This document shows, piece after piece, positions 33,571-41,231 of a stretch of DNA of 64,000 bases. The stretch lies in NCBI GenBank assembly GCA_015709695.1, contig CP054183.1, positions 1,240,001 through 1,304,000 of the forward strand, written 5' to 3'. This DNA comes from Gammaproteobacteria bacterium (lineage in GTDB: Bacteria; Pseudomonadota; Gammaproteobacteria; Steroidobacterales; GCA-2729495). The first letter of the stretch is position 1. Every line of letters begins with the position of its first letter. The notes beneath the pieces were generated by a model, which made no database searches, had not been told where the DNA came from, and worked only from the letters and a program-made list of their open reading frames with translations. Position numbers and translations under genes: made by a program.

Positions 33571-34980
33571 CTGAACACGCTCAACGTCGAGTACCGCAAG
33601 GTCGAGGCGCTGATCCCCTATGCCCGCAATCCGCGCACGCACACCGACGAGCAGGTAGCCAAGATCGCCGCCAGCATCGTCGAGTACGGCTGGACGAACC
33701 CGGTTCTAGTGGATGGCGACAACGGCATCATCGCTGGCCACGGCCGCATGGCTGCCGCGCGCAAGCTCGGACTCGATGAAGTGCCGGTGATTGAACTCGC
33801 TCACCTGTCACCATCACAGAAGCGCGCCTACGTCATCTCCGACAACCGGCTGGCGCTCGATGCGGGCTGGAACGAGGAACTGCTTGCGCTGGAGTTGGCT
33901 GAGCTGTCCGACGCCGGGTACGACCTCACGCTGACCGGTTTTGAGGATGCTGAGATCGCAGCACTGCTCGCAGACGATGCGAGAGCCGAAGAAGTCGCCC
34001 GAGAACAAGGCGCCGATGAACCGGACGCCGCAGACGACGTGCCGGATGCACCTGTGTTGCCGGTGTCCCGCACCGGCGATGTCTGGGCAATCGGCACGCA
34101 TCGCCTGATCTGTGGCGACGCCACCGACCCGATCGTGGTCGCTACGCTGATGCAAGGCGACGCGGCGCGCCTGTGCTTCACCTCGCCGCCCTATGGCAAT
34201 CAGCGCGACTACACCTCCGGCGGCATCGTGGATTGGGATGGCCTGATGCGCGGTGTGTTCGGCAATGTGCCGATGGCCAACGATGGGCAGGTGCTGGTCA
34301 ACCTCGGGCTGATCCACCGCGACAACGAAGTCATCCCGTATTGGGACGCGTGGCTCGGCTGGATGCGTGCACAAGGCTGGCGGCGCTTCGCGTGGTACGT
34401 GTGGGATCAGGGGCCGGGCATGCCTGGCGACTGGGCCGGGCGCTTCGCCCCGAGCTTCGAGTTCGTCTTCCACTTCAACCGGCAGAGCCGCAAGCCCAAC
34501 AAGATCGTGCCCTGCAAGCACGCAGGCCAGGAGTCGCACCTGCGCGCCGATGGCTCATCCACGGCCATGCGCAGCAAGGACGGCGAAGTCGGCGGCTGGA
34601 CGCACAAGGGGCAGCCGACGCAGAACACCCGGATTCCCGACTCGGTGATCCGCGTGATGCGCCACAAGGGCAAGATCGGTCAGGACATCGACCACCCGGC
34701 CGTGTTCCCGGTGGCGTTGCCGGCGTTCGCCATCGAGGCCTACACGGAATCGGGGGACATCGTGTTCGATCCGTTCGGTGGCAGCGGCACGACGATGCTG
34801 GCTGCCCAACGTACCGGTCGCGTATGCCGCGCCGTCGAGATCGCGCCGGAGTACGTGGATGTCGCCATCAAACGCTTCCAACAGAATCATCCTGGCGTTC
34901 CGGTCACTCTGCTGGCCACCGGCCAATCCTTCGACGAGGTCGTCACGCAACGACTGCCAACCACGGGTGCCGAGCAATGA
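33571..34980 (+). CDS. ParB-like / SPPY DNA methyltransferase fusion
   Basis: About 469 aa. The N-terminal ParB/Srx-like domain reads 'IPYARNPRTHTDEQVAKIAA', then 'IIAGHGRMAAARKLGLDEVP', 'SPSQKRAYVISDNRLAL'. A beta-class amino-methyltransferase follows: motif IV SPPY at residues 205-208 and AdoMet-binding DPFGGSGTT from residue 400. SPPY is typical of N4-cytosine enzymes. No ATG or GTG fits. ATG 33490 would run through the terminator hairpin. The GAGG at 33559 suggests a CTG (33571) or ATT (33568) start. It overlaps the second methyltransferase gene by 4 nt. Confidence 0.82.
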   Translation: MNTLNVEYRKVEALIPYARNPRTHTDEQVAKIAASIVEYGWTNPVLVDGDNGIIAGHGRMAAARKLGLDEVPVIELAHLSPSQKRAYVISDNRLALDAGWNEELLALELAELSDAGYDLTLTGFEDAEIAALLADDARAEEVAREQGADEPDAADDVPDAPVLPVSRTGDVWAIGTHRLICGDATDPIVVATLMQGDAARLCFTSPPYGNQRDYTSGGIVDWDGLMRGVFGNVPMANDGQVLVNLGLIHRDNEVIPYWDAWLGWMRAQGWRRFAWYVWDQGPGMPGDWAGRFAPSFEFVFHFNRQSRKPNKIVPCKHAGQESHLRADGSSTAMRSKDGEVGGWTHKGQPTQNTRIPDSVIRVMRHKGKIGQDIDHPAVFPVALPAFAIEAYTESGDIVFDPFGGSGTTMLAAQRTGRVCRAVEIAPEYVDVAIKRFQQNHPGVPVTLLATGQSFDEVVTQRLPTTGAEQ

Positions 34981-36248
34981 GCGCTTCCTGGTTGGCCGAC
35001 AAGATTGAGCAGTGGCCGACGGCCAAGCTGGTGCCATACGCGCGCAATGCGCGCACCCACTCAGACAATCAGGTGGCACAGATCGCCGCGTCGATCGCCG
35101 AGTTCGGATTCACCAATCCGATTCTGGCCGGCAGCGATGGCGTCATCGTCGCCGGGCACGGACGGCTCGCCGCCGCACAGAAACTCGGGCTGGACTTAGT
35201 GCCGGTGGTCGTGCTCGATCACCTGAGCCCCACGCAGCGCCGGGCCCTGGTGATCGCGGACAACCGCATCGCCGAGAACGCCGGCTGGGATGACGCGATG
35301 CTGCGCATCGAGATCGCCGCTCTGCAGGACGATGACTTCGATCTGTCGCTGACCGGCTTCGATGCCGATGCGTTGGCGGAGCTGATGGCCGGCGACGAAT
35401 CGGATGGCCAAGGCCAGACCGACGATGACGCCATGCCCGAGATGCCAGAGACGCCAGTCTCGCGTCCTGGGGATGTCTGGCTGCTCGGTGGTCACCGCCT
35501 GTTGTGCGGCGACTCTACGGTCGCCGACAGCTACGACCGCCTTCTCGATGGCGCCCCGGTGGACATGGTGTTTACCGACCCGCCGTACAACGTGAACTAC
35601 GCCAACAGCGCCAAGGACAAGATGCGCGGCAAGGATCGTGCGATCCTGAACGACAACTTGGGCGACGGCTTCTACGATTTCCTGCTGGCGGCACTGACGC
35701 CGACCATCGCCCACTGCCGGGGTGGAATCTACGTGGCGATGTCGTCCAGCGAACTCGACGTGCTGCAGGCAGCGTTCCGCGCCGCCGGCGGCAAGTGGTC
35801 GACCTTCATCATCTGGGCAAAGAACACCTTCACGCTGGGCCGCGCCGACTACCAGCGCCAGTACGAGCCGATCCTGTACGGATGGCCCGAGGGCGCGCAG
35901 CGTCACTGGTGCGGCGACCGCGACCAGGGGGACGTCTGGAACATCAGGAAGCCGCAGAAGAACGACCTGCATCCGACGATGAAGCCAGTGGAGTTGGTTG
36001 AGCGAGCGATCCGCAATTCGAGCCGCCCCGGCAACGTGGTGCTCGACCCGTTCGGGGGCTCCGGCACAACGCTGATCGCCGCCGAGAAGTCCGGGCGACT
36101 GGCGCGGTTAATCGAACTCGACCCCAAGTACGTCGATGTGATCGTGCGCCGCTGGCAGGGCTGGACCGGAAAGCAGGCCACCCGTGAGTCGGATGGCGCG
36201 TTGTTCGATGATCAGACGACGAGCGATTCCTCGACGATCTCGCAGTGA
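34977..36248 (+). CDS. ParB-like / DPPY DNA methyltransferase fusion
   Basis: 423 aa, ATG overlapping the previous stop (ATGA). Same layout as its neighbour: the ParB/Srx-like domain 'VPYARNARTHSDNQVAQIAA', 'VIVAGHGRLAAAQKLGLDLV', 'TQRRALVIADNRIAENAGWD'. It then has a beta-class methyltransferase with DPPY at residues 201-204 and DPFGGSGTT from residue 357. DPPY is typical of N6-adenine enzymes. Clear paralogue of the upstream gene but with a different target-base motif. No matching endonuclease lies beside it, so protection of phage DNA or a regulatory role is likely. Confidence 0.88.
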   Translation: MSASWLADKIEQWPTAKLVPYARNARTHSDNQVAQIAASIAEFGFTNPILAGSDGVIVAGHGRLAAAQKLGLDLVPVVVLDHLSPTQRRALVIADNRIAENAGWDDAMLRIEIAALQDDDFDLSLTGFDADALAELMAGDESDGQGQTDDDAMPEMPETPVSRPGDVWLLGGHRLLCGDSTVADSYDRLLDGAPVDMVFTDPPYNVNYANSAKDKMRGKDRAILNDNLGDGFYDFLLAALTPTIAHCRGGIYVAMSSSELDVLQAAFRAAGGKWSTFIIWAKNTFTLGRADYQRQYEPILYGWPEGAQRHWCGDRDQGDVWNIRKPQKNDLHPTMKPVELVERAIRNSSRPGNVVLDPFGGSGTTLIAAEKSGRLARLIELDPKYVDVIVRRWQGWTGKQATRESDGALFDDQTTSDSSTISQ

Positions 36249-36580
36249 ATCACAAAACCCGTCAGGTAAGGCATGCCGCGCGGGATGCCGTAGTCCTTGC
36301 TGGTCTGGCGGCCAATCGTCCAGCCCATCCAGCGCTGGGTGGCGGCGTTGATCGCATCCTGCAAGACCTGGCCTTGGTACAACCCGTTCTGGACGTCGTC
36401 GGCAAAGTGGCGACCGTGGCGGCTGTCGAGGAAGGTCCGCACCGACTCAAGCGGCTGGTGTGTGGCGTCCGAGACGGCGGTCATCGCCAAGGGCCACGCG
36501 GCGCTGGCGTGCTCGTTCATCGTGCCCCAAAAGCCCCAGTCTTGGTTCTGGGTGGCAGGGATCTGGTTGGTGGTTTTCAT
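36212..36580 (-). CDS. Unknown protein carried by the 28-bp element
   Basis: 122 aa on the minus strand, ATG 36580 with AAGGAG ahead. Aromatic-rich N-terminus ('QDWGFWGTMNEHASAAWPLA'), then 'THQPLESVRTFLDSRHGRHF' and 'RWMGWTIGRQTSKDYGIPRG'. No known domain identified. Its last 37 nt overlap the end of the DPPY methyltransferase gene, tail to tail. The shared 28-bp element lies 40 nt before its start. Similar proteins sit next to DUF3489-type genes on other elements as far as I recall; function unknown. Confidence 0.7.
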   Translation of the reverse strand: MKTTNQIPATQNQDWGFWGTMNEHASAAWPLAMTAVSDATHQPLESVRTFLDSRHGRHFADDVQNGLYQGQVLQDAINAATQRWMGWTIGRQTSKDYGIPRGMPYLTGFVIHCEIVEESLVV

Positions 36581-36620
36581 GGTTTAGCTCCTTGGTGCGG
36601 ATCGTTGCGACACCTGTAGT

Positions 36621-36648
36621 AACGCGCTGTTCGATTGAGAAGCCAAGC
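36621..36648 (-). promoter_or_regulatory. Shared 28-bp element, copy 2
   Basis: Minus strand GCTTGGCTTC, TCAATC, GAACAGCGCGTT. It ends 40 nt before the ATG at 36580. Confidence 0.75.
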
Positions 36649-36678
36649 GGGTCTTGGCCTCTTTCTCGATCTTTCTGA

Positions 36679-37200
36679 TCATGCGATCCGGTAGATCCGC
36701 TCCCCGCCCCGGGGCTTGTCCGAGACGATGGTCAAACCCAGCTTTTTCTTGAAGGCGCCGGCAAAAGTGCCGCGCACGGTGTGCGCCTGCCATCCGGTCG
36801 CATTGCAGATCTGAGCAATGGTGGCGCCCTCGGGGCGCTGCAGCATCCGGATTACTTCGGCCTGCTTGCTGTTCTCGCGCATGCGCGGCTTGGTCGGTTC
36901 GGTGCTGGCGTCCTTGGCCCACGTGGCCTCGGCTGCCGTCACTGCAGCCTCGATCTCGGGGTCTGCCAGCGGGGACGAAGGCGCAGGCCGGGCGCGCCCC
37001 ATCGCGTCGTAGCCCTCGGCGGCGACAAACCAGTCGCTGCCATCAGTGGTAATTAGTGCGCGATTGAACAGGCCGTCGAGCACCTTTTTGCGTGCGCCGC
37101 CTTTGATGTTGTCGGGGAACCAGTCGATCTTGCCGCCGGCGTGCTCTAGTGCGTAGGCCAAGATCGCGTGCTGGGCCGGGGTCAAATGGGTAGTGGTCAT
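36679..37200 (-). CDS. DUF3489-type protein
   Basis: 173 aa, ATG 37200 with AAGGAG ahead. Two small winged-helix-like parts: 'LTPAQHAILAYALEHAGGKI' near the start, and the conserved C-terminal block 'SKQAEVIRMLQRPEGATIAQ', 'ICNATGWQAHTVRGTFAGAF', 'KKKLGLTIVSDKPRGGERIY', which is the DUF3489 signature. The family is common on phages and plasmids and probably binds DNA. Transcribed opposite to the surrounding late genes, with a copy of the 28-bp element 39 nt before the start. Confidence 0.82.
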   Translation of the reverse strand: MTTTHLTPAQHAILAYALEHAGGKIDWFPDNIKGGARKKVLDGLFNRALITTDGSDWFVAAEGYDAMGRARPAPSSPLADPEIEAAVTAAEATWAKDASTEPTKPRMRENSKQAEVIRMLQRPEGATIAQICNATGWQAHTVRGTFAGAFKKKLGLTIVSDKPRGGERIYRIA

Positions 37201-37239
37201 TTCCTGCTCCTTCGGGGTGGTTGATCGAGTGACGTGATA

Positions 37240-37267
37240 AACGCGCTGTTCGCCAGGGAAGCCAAGC
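37240..37267 (-). promoter_or_regulatory. Shared 28-bp element, copy 3
   Basis: Minus strand GCTTGGCTTC, CCTGGC, GAACAGCGCGTT. It ends 39 nt before the DUF3489 ATG. Confidence 0.75.
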
Positions 37268-37296
37268 GCTTTCTGCTTGGTTTTGCAGGGGCGGAA

Positions 37297-37494
37297 TCAG
37301 CTGTTGGCGTTGTCCGACTTCTTAGCCTTGCGGGCCTGCTCGACACCGGCGTTGAAGGCGGCTTCGAGGGCGTCACGCAGGCACCAGACCGCGACGTCGT
37401 GGAAGTCCAGCCTGTCTGACCGGCGTGCTTCCAGGGTTTCGATGCGGAGGTGTTGTTGGGCGATCTGCGTCAGGAGTTGATCGAGCTGGTTCAT
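37297..37494 (-). CDS. Small DUF6900-like protein
   Basis: 65 aa, ATG 37494. 'LLTQIAQQHLRIETLEARRS' then 'DRLDFHDVAVWCLRDALEAA' is a compact helical domain found in short proteins of mobile elements; I tentatively match it to DUF6900. Ends in a Lys/Asn tail. A copy of the 28-bp element lies 37 nt before the start. Function unknown. Confidence 0.72.
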   Translation of the reverse strand: MNQLDQLLTQIAQQHLRIETLEARRSDRLDFHDVAVWCLRDALEAAFNAGVEQARKAKKSDNANS

Positions 37495-37531
37495 TTCCGT
37501 GTCCTTCGATGTGGTTGATGACGAACGTATG

Positions 37532-37559
37532 AACGCGCTGTTCCAGATGGAAGCCAAGC
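37532..37559 (-). promoter_or_regulatory. Shared 28-bp element, copy 4
   Basis: Minus strand GCTTGGCTTC, CATCTG, GAACAGCGCGTT followed by CATAC. It ends 37 nt before the ATG at 37494. Here GAAC and GTTC form a short dyad around AGCGC. Confidence 0.75.
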
Positions 37560-37611
37560 TCAATCCCGAGGAATAACGATCAAATGATTGAAGGGGCCAC
37601 CGGTTCTCACC

Positions 37612-38148
37612 ATGGGCATTTCGATACGCGCTTACGCCCGGCACCGTGGCGTGACCGACACCGCTGTTCATAAGGCCATTCGCGCCGGGCGCATCACGCC
37701 GGAGGCTGACGGAACCATCGATGCCGACCGGGCGGATCGCGAGTGGGCGCGCAACTCCGATGTGCCCAAGGCAGGTACCCGCGCCAAGGCGGCCAAAGTG
37801 GTCGTGCCGGACGCCAGTACACCGCCGAACGATGGACCTGCCGCCTTACCCACTGGTGGCACGTCGTTGCTCCAAGCCCGCACGGTCAACGAAGTGGTCA
37901 AGGCGCAAACCAACAAGGTGCGACTGGCCCGCCTGAAAGGTGAACTGGTCGATCGCCCACAGGCCATCGCGCATGTGTTCAAGCTGGCGCGATCCGAGCG
38001 CGATGCCTGGCTCAACTGGCCCGCGCGCATTTCGGCGCAGATGGCTGCCAGGCTCGATGTCGATCCGCATGCCATGCACGTGGCACTGGAAGCCGCAGTG
38101 CGCGAGCACCTGCAAGAGCTGGGCGAATTGCGTCCTCGGGTGGACTGA
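37612..38148 (+). CDS. Terminase small subunit-like protein
   Basis: 178 aa, ATG 37612. The N-terminal HTH 'SIRAYARHRGVTDTAVHKAI' plus 'RAGRITPEADGTIDADRADR' is the Nu1-type DNA-recognition domain. The C-terminal helices ('VKAQTNKVRLARLKGELVDR', 'SERDAWLNWPARISAQMAAR') match terminase small subunits of lambda-like phages. It overlaps the large-subunit start (TGATG). Starts the late operon; the packaging site should be close by. Confidence 0.85.
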   Translation: MGISIRAYARHRGVTDTAVHKAIRAGRITPEADGTIDADRADREWARNSDVPKAGTRAKAAKVVVPDASTPPNDGPAALPTGGTSLLQARTVNEVVKAQTNKVRLARLKGELVDRPQAIAHVFKLARSERDAWLNWPARISAQMAARLDVDPHAMHVALEAAVREHLQELGELRPRVD

Positions 38149-40109
38149 TGCTGGACGTGGATTACGAAGGCGCGGCGGAAATCGAGCGCGCCTGGCGAGA
38201 AGGACTGACGCCAGACCCACTGCTGACCGTATCCGAATGGTCGGATCGGCACCGGATGCTTTCCAGCAAAGCGTCCGCCGAACCGGGCCGCTGGCGGACC
38301 AGTCGCACGCCGTACCTGAAGGTGATCATGGACTGCCTGTCGCCGACATCCCCGGTCGAGCGCGTTGTGTTCATGAAGGCTGCTCAGCTCGGCGCGACCG
38401 AGATGGGATCGAACTGGATCGGCTACGTCATCCACCACGCGCCCGGCCCGATGATGGCGGTCTGGCCGACAGTCGAGATGGCCAAGCGCAACTCCAAGCA
38501 GCGGATCGATCCCCTGATCGAGGAGTCGGGCGTTCTTGCAGAGCTAATCGCACCGGCCAGGAGCCGGGACTCGGGCAACACCATTCTCGCGAAGGAGTTC
38601 CGGGGCGGCGTCCTGGTGATGACGGGCGCCAACAGCGCAGTCGGACTGCGGTCGATGCCAGTGCGTTACCTGTTCCTCGACGAGGTGGACGGCTATCCGC
38701 TTGACGTTGAGGGTGAAGGCGACGCGATTTCACTGGCCGAAGCGCGTACCCGAACCTTCGCGCGCCGCAAGATTTTCATCGTCTCGACGCCAACAATCTC
38801 TGGCGCGAGCGCCATCGAACGGGAATATGAGGCATCCGATCAGCGCCGCTACTTTGTGCCCTGCCCACACTGCTCGCACCGGCAGTGGCTGCGCTTCGAA
38901 CAACTGCGGTGGGAGAAAGGCCAGCCGGAAAGCGCCGCCTATGTTTGCGAATCCTGCGATGCGCCGATTTCCGAACACCACAAGACCTGGATGCTGGAAC
39001 ACGGCGAGTGGCGCGCATTGGCACCAGAGAATGGCGCCAAGACGGCTGGCTTTCACTTGTCGTCACTCTACAGCCCGGTCGGCTGGCGCAGTTGGCGCGA
39101 GATCGCCGTCGCCTGGGAACTCGCTGTGAGCAAGGAGTCGGGTTCTGCGGCGGCCATCAAGACGTTCAAGAACACCGAACTGGGTGAGACCTGGGTCGAG
39201 GAAGGCGAAGCACCGGATTGGCAACGCCTCGTCGAGCGGCGCGAGGACTACCCGGTCGGATCGATTCCTCCCGGTGGACTCCTGCTGGTGGGCGGCGCGG
39301 ATGTCCAGAAGGATCGCATCGAAGCCTCGATCTGGGCCTTTGGGCGCGGCAAGGAATCATGGCTGGTCGAGCATCGCGTCTTGATGGGCGACACCGCGCG
39401 GGATGCGGTTTGGAAACAACTGGCGAATCTGCTCGCGGAAAACTGGACGCACGCGTCCGGCGCGGCGATGCCGCTGGCACGGTTCGCCTTAGACACTGGG
39501 TTTGCCACCCAAGAGGCCTATACCTTCGTGCGGGCCAGTCGCGACCCGCGCGTCATGGCCATCAAAGGTGTCGCGCGCGGCGCGGCACTGATCGGGACCC
39601 CCACCGCCGTGGATATTTCCAAAGGCGGCAAGAAGCTGCGCCGAGGTATCAAGGTGTTCTCGGTCGCCGTCGGCATTGCCAAGCTCGAGCTCTACAACAA
39701 CCTGCGCAAATCGGCGGATGTGGCCGAGGACGGTATCACCGCGATCTATCCGGCCGGATTCATCCATCTGCCGCATGTGGACGCGGAGTTCATCCAGCAG
39801 CTCTGCGCGGAACAACTCATCACCCGACGCGACCGGAATGGCTTTCCCATCCGGGAGTGGCAAAAGATGCGCGAGCGTAACGAGGCGCTGGACTGCTACG
39901 TCTACGCCCGCGCAGCCGCTTCAGCGGCGGGACTGGATCGATTCGACGAACGTCATTGGCGCGAGCTGGAGCGACAACTGGGGATGGCAGATCCGCCTGA
40001 CCCCGTGACCACCACAACGACTGACGAGGCCACCCAACGCGGTGGCCTCGCTGTTTCTGGGCCAGGTCGCCGCGCACGCCAGTTGGTGCGCAGCCGCTGG
40101 CTCTCCTGA
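38148..40109 (+). CDS. Terminase large subunit (GpA family)
   Basis: 653 aa, typical of lambda GpA (641). The packaging ATPase has a Walker A-like 'FMKAAQLGATEMG' (about residues 75-87), Walker B 'YLFLDEVDGYP' near residue 175, and a zinc-like pair 'CPHCSHRQWLRF' plus 'YVCESCDAPIS'. The C-terminal nuclease part includes 'LLVGGADVQKDRIEASIWAF' and 'FALDTGFATQEAYTFV'. It cuts concatemers and pumps DNA into the prohead. Followed after 17 nt by fibre-like genes rather than directly by gpW. Confidence 0.95.
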   Translation: MLDVDYEGAAEIERAWREGLTPDPLLTVSEWSDRHRMLSSKASAEPGRWRTSRTPYLKVIMDCLSPTSPVERVVFMKAAQLGATEMGSNWIGYVIHHAPGPMMAVWPTVEMAKRNSKQRIDPLIEESGVLAELIAPARSRDSGNTILAKEFRGGVLVMTGANSAVGLRSMPVRYLFLDEVDGYPLDVEGEGDAISLAEARTRTFARRKIFIVSTPTISGASAIEREYEASDQRRYFVPCPHCSHRQWLRFEQLRWEKGQPESAAYVCESCDAPISEHHKTWMLEHGEWRALAPENGAKTAGFHLSSLYSPVGWRSWREIAVAWELAVSKESGSAAAIKTFKNTELGETWVEEGEAPDWQRLVERREDYPVGSIPPGGLLLVGGADVQKDRIEASIWAFGRGKESWLVEHRVLMGDTARDAVWKQLANLLAENWTHASGAAMPLARFALDTGFATQEAYTFVRASRDPRVMAIKGVARGAALIGTPTAVDISKGGKKLRRGIKVFSVAVGIAKLELYNNLRKSADVAEDGITAIYPAGFIHLPHVDAEFIQQLCAEQLITRRDRNGFPIREWQKMRERNEALDCYVYARAAASAAGLDRFDERHWRELERQLGMADPPDPVTTTTTDEATQRGGLAVSGPGRRARQLVRSRWLS

Positions 40110-40126
40110 CCAACAAAGGAAATCCC

Positions 40127-40618
40127 ATGAGTTTGCAGACCCGCATCGAAAGCCTGGTGATTCGTATCGCCCAGGAGTTCAACACGCTCAACGGCAAGAC
40201 CGGCACGTTGGCGAGCCTGACCACGACCGACAAATCGAGTCTGGTGGCTGCCATCAATGAGCTTCAGTCGGCCGTTCTCAGCGGGACCGGTATCGACGAC
40301 GCAAACGTGGCGCTGACCACCACCTACTCGTCGACCAAGATCGTCACGCTGCTCGACACGCTCAAAGCCGAGATCCTCGGTGGTGCCGATGCTGCCTACG
40401 ACACGCTGGTAGAGATCCAGCAGTTGCTACAGGACGGCACCAGCGGCCTCGATGCGCTGCTTGCCGCTGTCAACAACCGCGTGCGCTTCGATGCCGCGCA
40501 GACGCTGACCGTCATTGAGCAGCAGCAGGCCAGATCGAACATCGGCGCGGTTGCATTGACTGCCATCGGCGATGCCGACACCGACTTCGTCGCCGTGTTC
40601 GAGGGAGCCCTGGTCTGA
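40127..40618 (+). CDS. Fibre-like protein behind terminase
   Basis: 163 aa. Begins 'SLQTRIESLVIRIAQEFNTL', then 'LASLTTTDKSSLVAAINELQ', a repeat pattern common in tail-fibre and baseplate proteins. Later residues ('FDAAQTLTVIEQQQARSNIG') match the fibre segment seen before collar domains. Probably trimeric and elongated. Its place between terminase and gpW is unusual for a fibre; it may decorate the capsid instead. TGATG overlap with the next gene. Confidence 0.65.
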   Translation: MSLQTRIESLVIRIAQEFNTLNGKTGTLASLTTTDKSSLVAAINELQSAVLSGTGIDDANVALTTTYSSTKIVTLLDTLKAEILGGADAAYDTLVEIQQLLQDGTSGLDALLAAVNNRVRFDAAQTLTVIEQQQARSNIGAVALTAIGDADTDFVAVFEGALV

Positions 40619-41010
40619 TGTCGCTTTCCGACCGCATCGCATCTCTCGCCGCGCGCATCGGCATCGAAGTGAAGACCAAGATCGATGCATCTCATCCAGG
40701 ACTTGCTCGCGCGTGGGTGAGCTTCGGCTACGTCAACGGCCAGATGGTGATGCATGGCGCTCGCAACGTGGTGAGCGTGGAACGCCTGGCGACCGGTCGT
40801 TACCGCGTCCATTTCACGCAGCCAATGCCGGATGCCGATTACTGCTGGGTTGCACTGGCCCGCAGCAGCACCGACAGCGGCACGCAGCGCATCGCAATCG
40901 CGCGTGCCAGCGCCGACCAGAAGACTGCCGAGTACGTCGATGTCTCCTGCGCCACGATGGCGACGTCGTTTGCCGACTCCACCGAGATCAACCTGGTGGT
41001 GTATCGCTGA
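40618..41010 (+). CDS. Fibre-tip-like protein
   Basis: 130 aa. The N-terminus 'SLSDRIASLAARIGIEVKTK' resembles the start of the previous protein. The C-terminal 90 residues ('ARNVVSVERLATGRYRVHFT', 'MPDADYCWVALARSSTDSGT', 'STEINLVVYR') form the small beta domain found at the tips of phage fibres. Likely partner of the upstream protein. Overlaps gpW by TGATG. Confidence 0.65.
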   Translation: MSLSDRIASLAARIGIEVKTKIDASHPGLARAWVSFGYVNGQMVMHGARNVVSVERLATGRYRVHFTQPMPDADYCWVALARSSTDSGTQRIAIARASADQKTAEYVDVSCATMATSFADSTEINLVVYR

Positions 41011-41231
41011 TGGCCTATACCCAGTCCCAACTCGATGCGCTCGAAGCCGCACTGGCCAAGGGCGAGCGCCGCGTGAGTTTCGGCGACAAGACCATCGAGT
41101 ACCGCACCGTCGAGGAGTTGGCTACCGCCATTCGCGAAGTCAAGCGCGGCCTGTTCGAAGACGCCGTGGCCACCGGACTGTGGCCAGGTGCCCCGCGCCA
41201 GATCCGCGTCACGACCCGGAAGGCCACCTGA
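41010..41231 (+). CDS. Head-tail joining protein W
   Basis: 73 aa, matching lambda gpW (68). 'QSQLDALEAALAKGERRVSF' and 'GDKTIEYRTVEELATAIREV' are the gpW hallmarks. It sits between terminase region and portal as in lambda and closes the filled head before tail joining. TGATG overlap with the portal gene. Confidence 0.9.
   Translation: MAYTQSQLDALEAALAKGERRVSFGDKTIEYRTVEELATAIREVKRGLFEDAVATGLWPGAPRQIRVTTRKAT

Noticed and set aside
36621..37559. Reading the 28-bp element as a conserved leader peptide L-G-F-x-x-E-Q-R-V
   Set aside because: Upstream starts are missing in at least one copy and third codon positions are invariant, so a nucleotide-level signal is the simpler reading.
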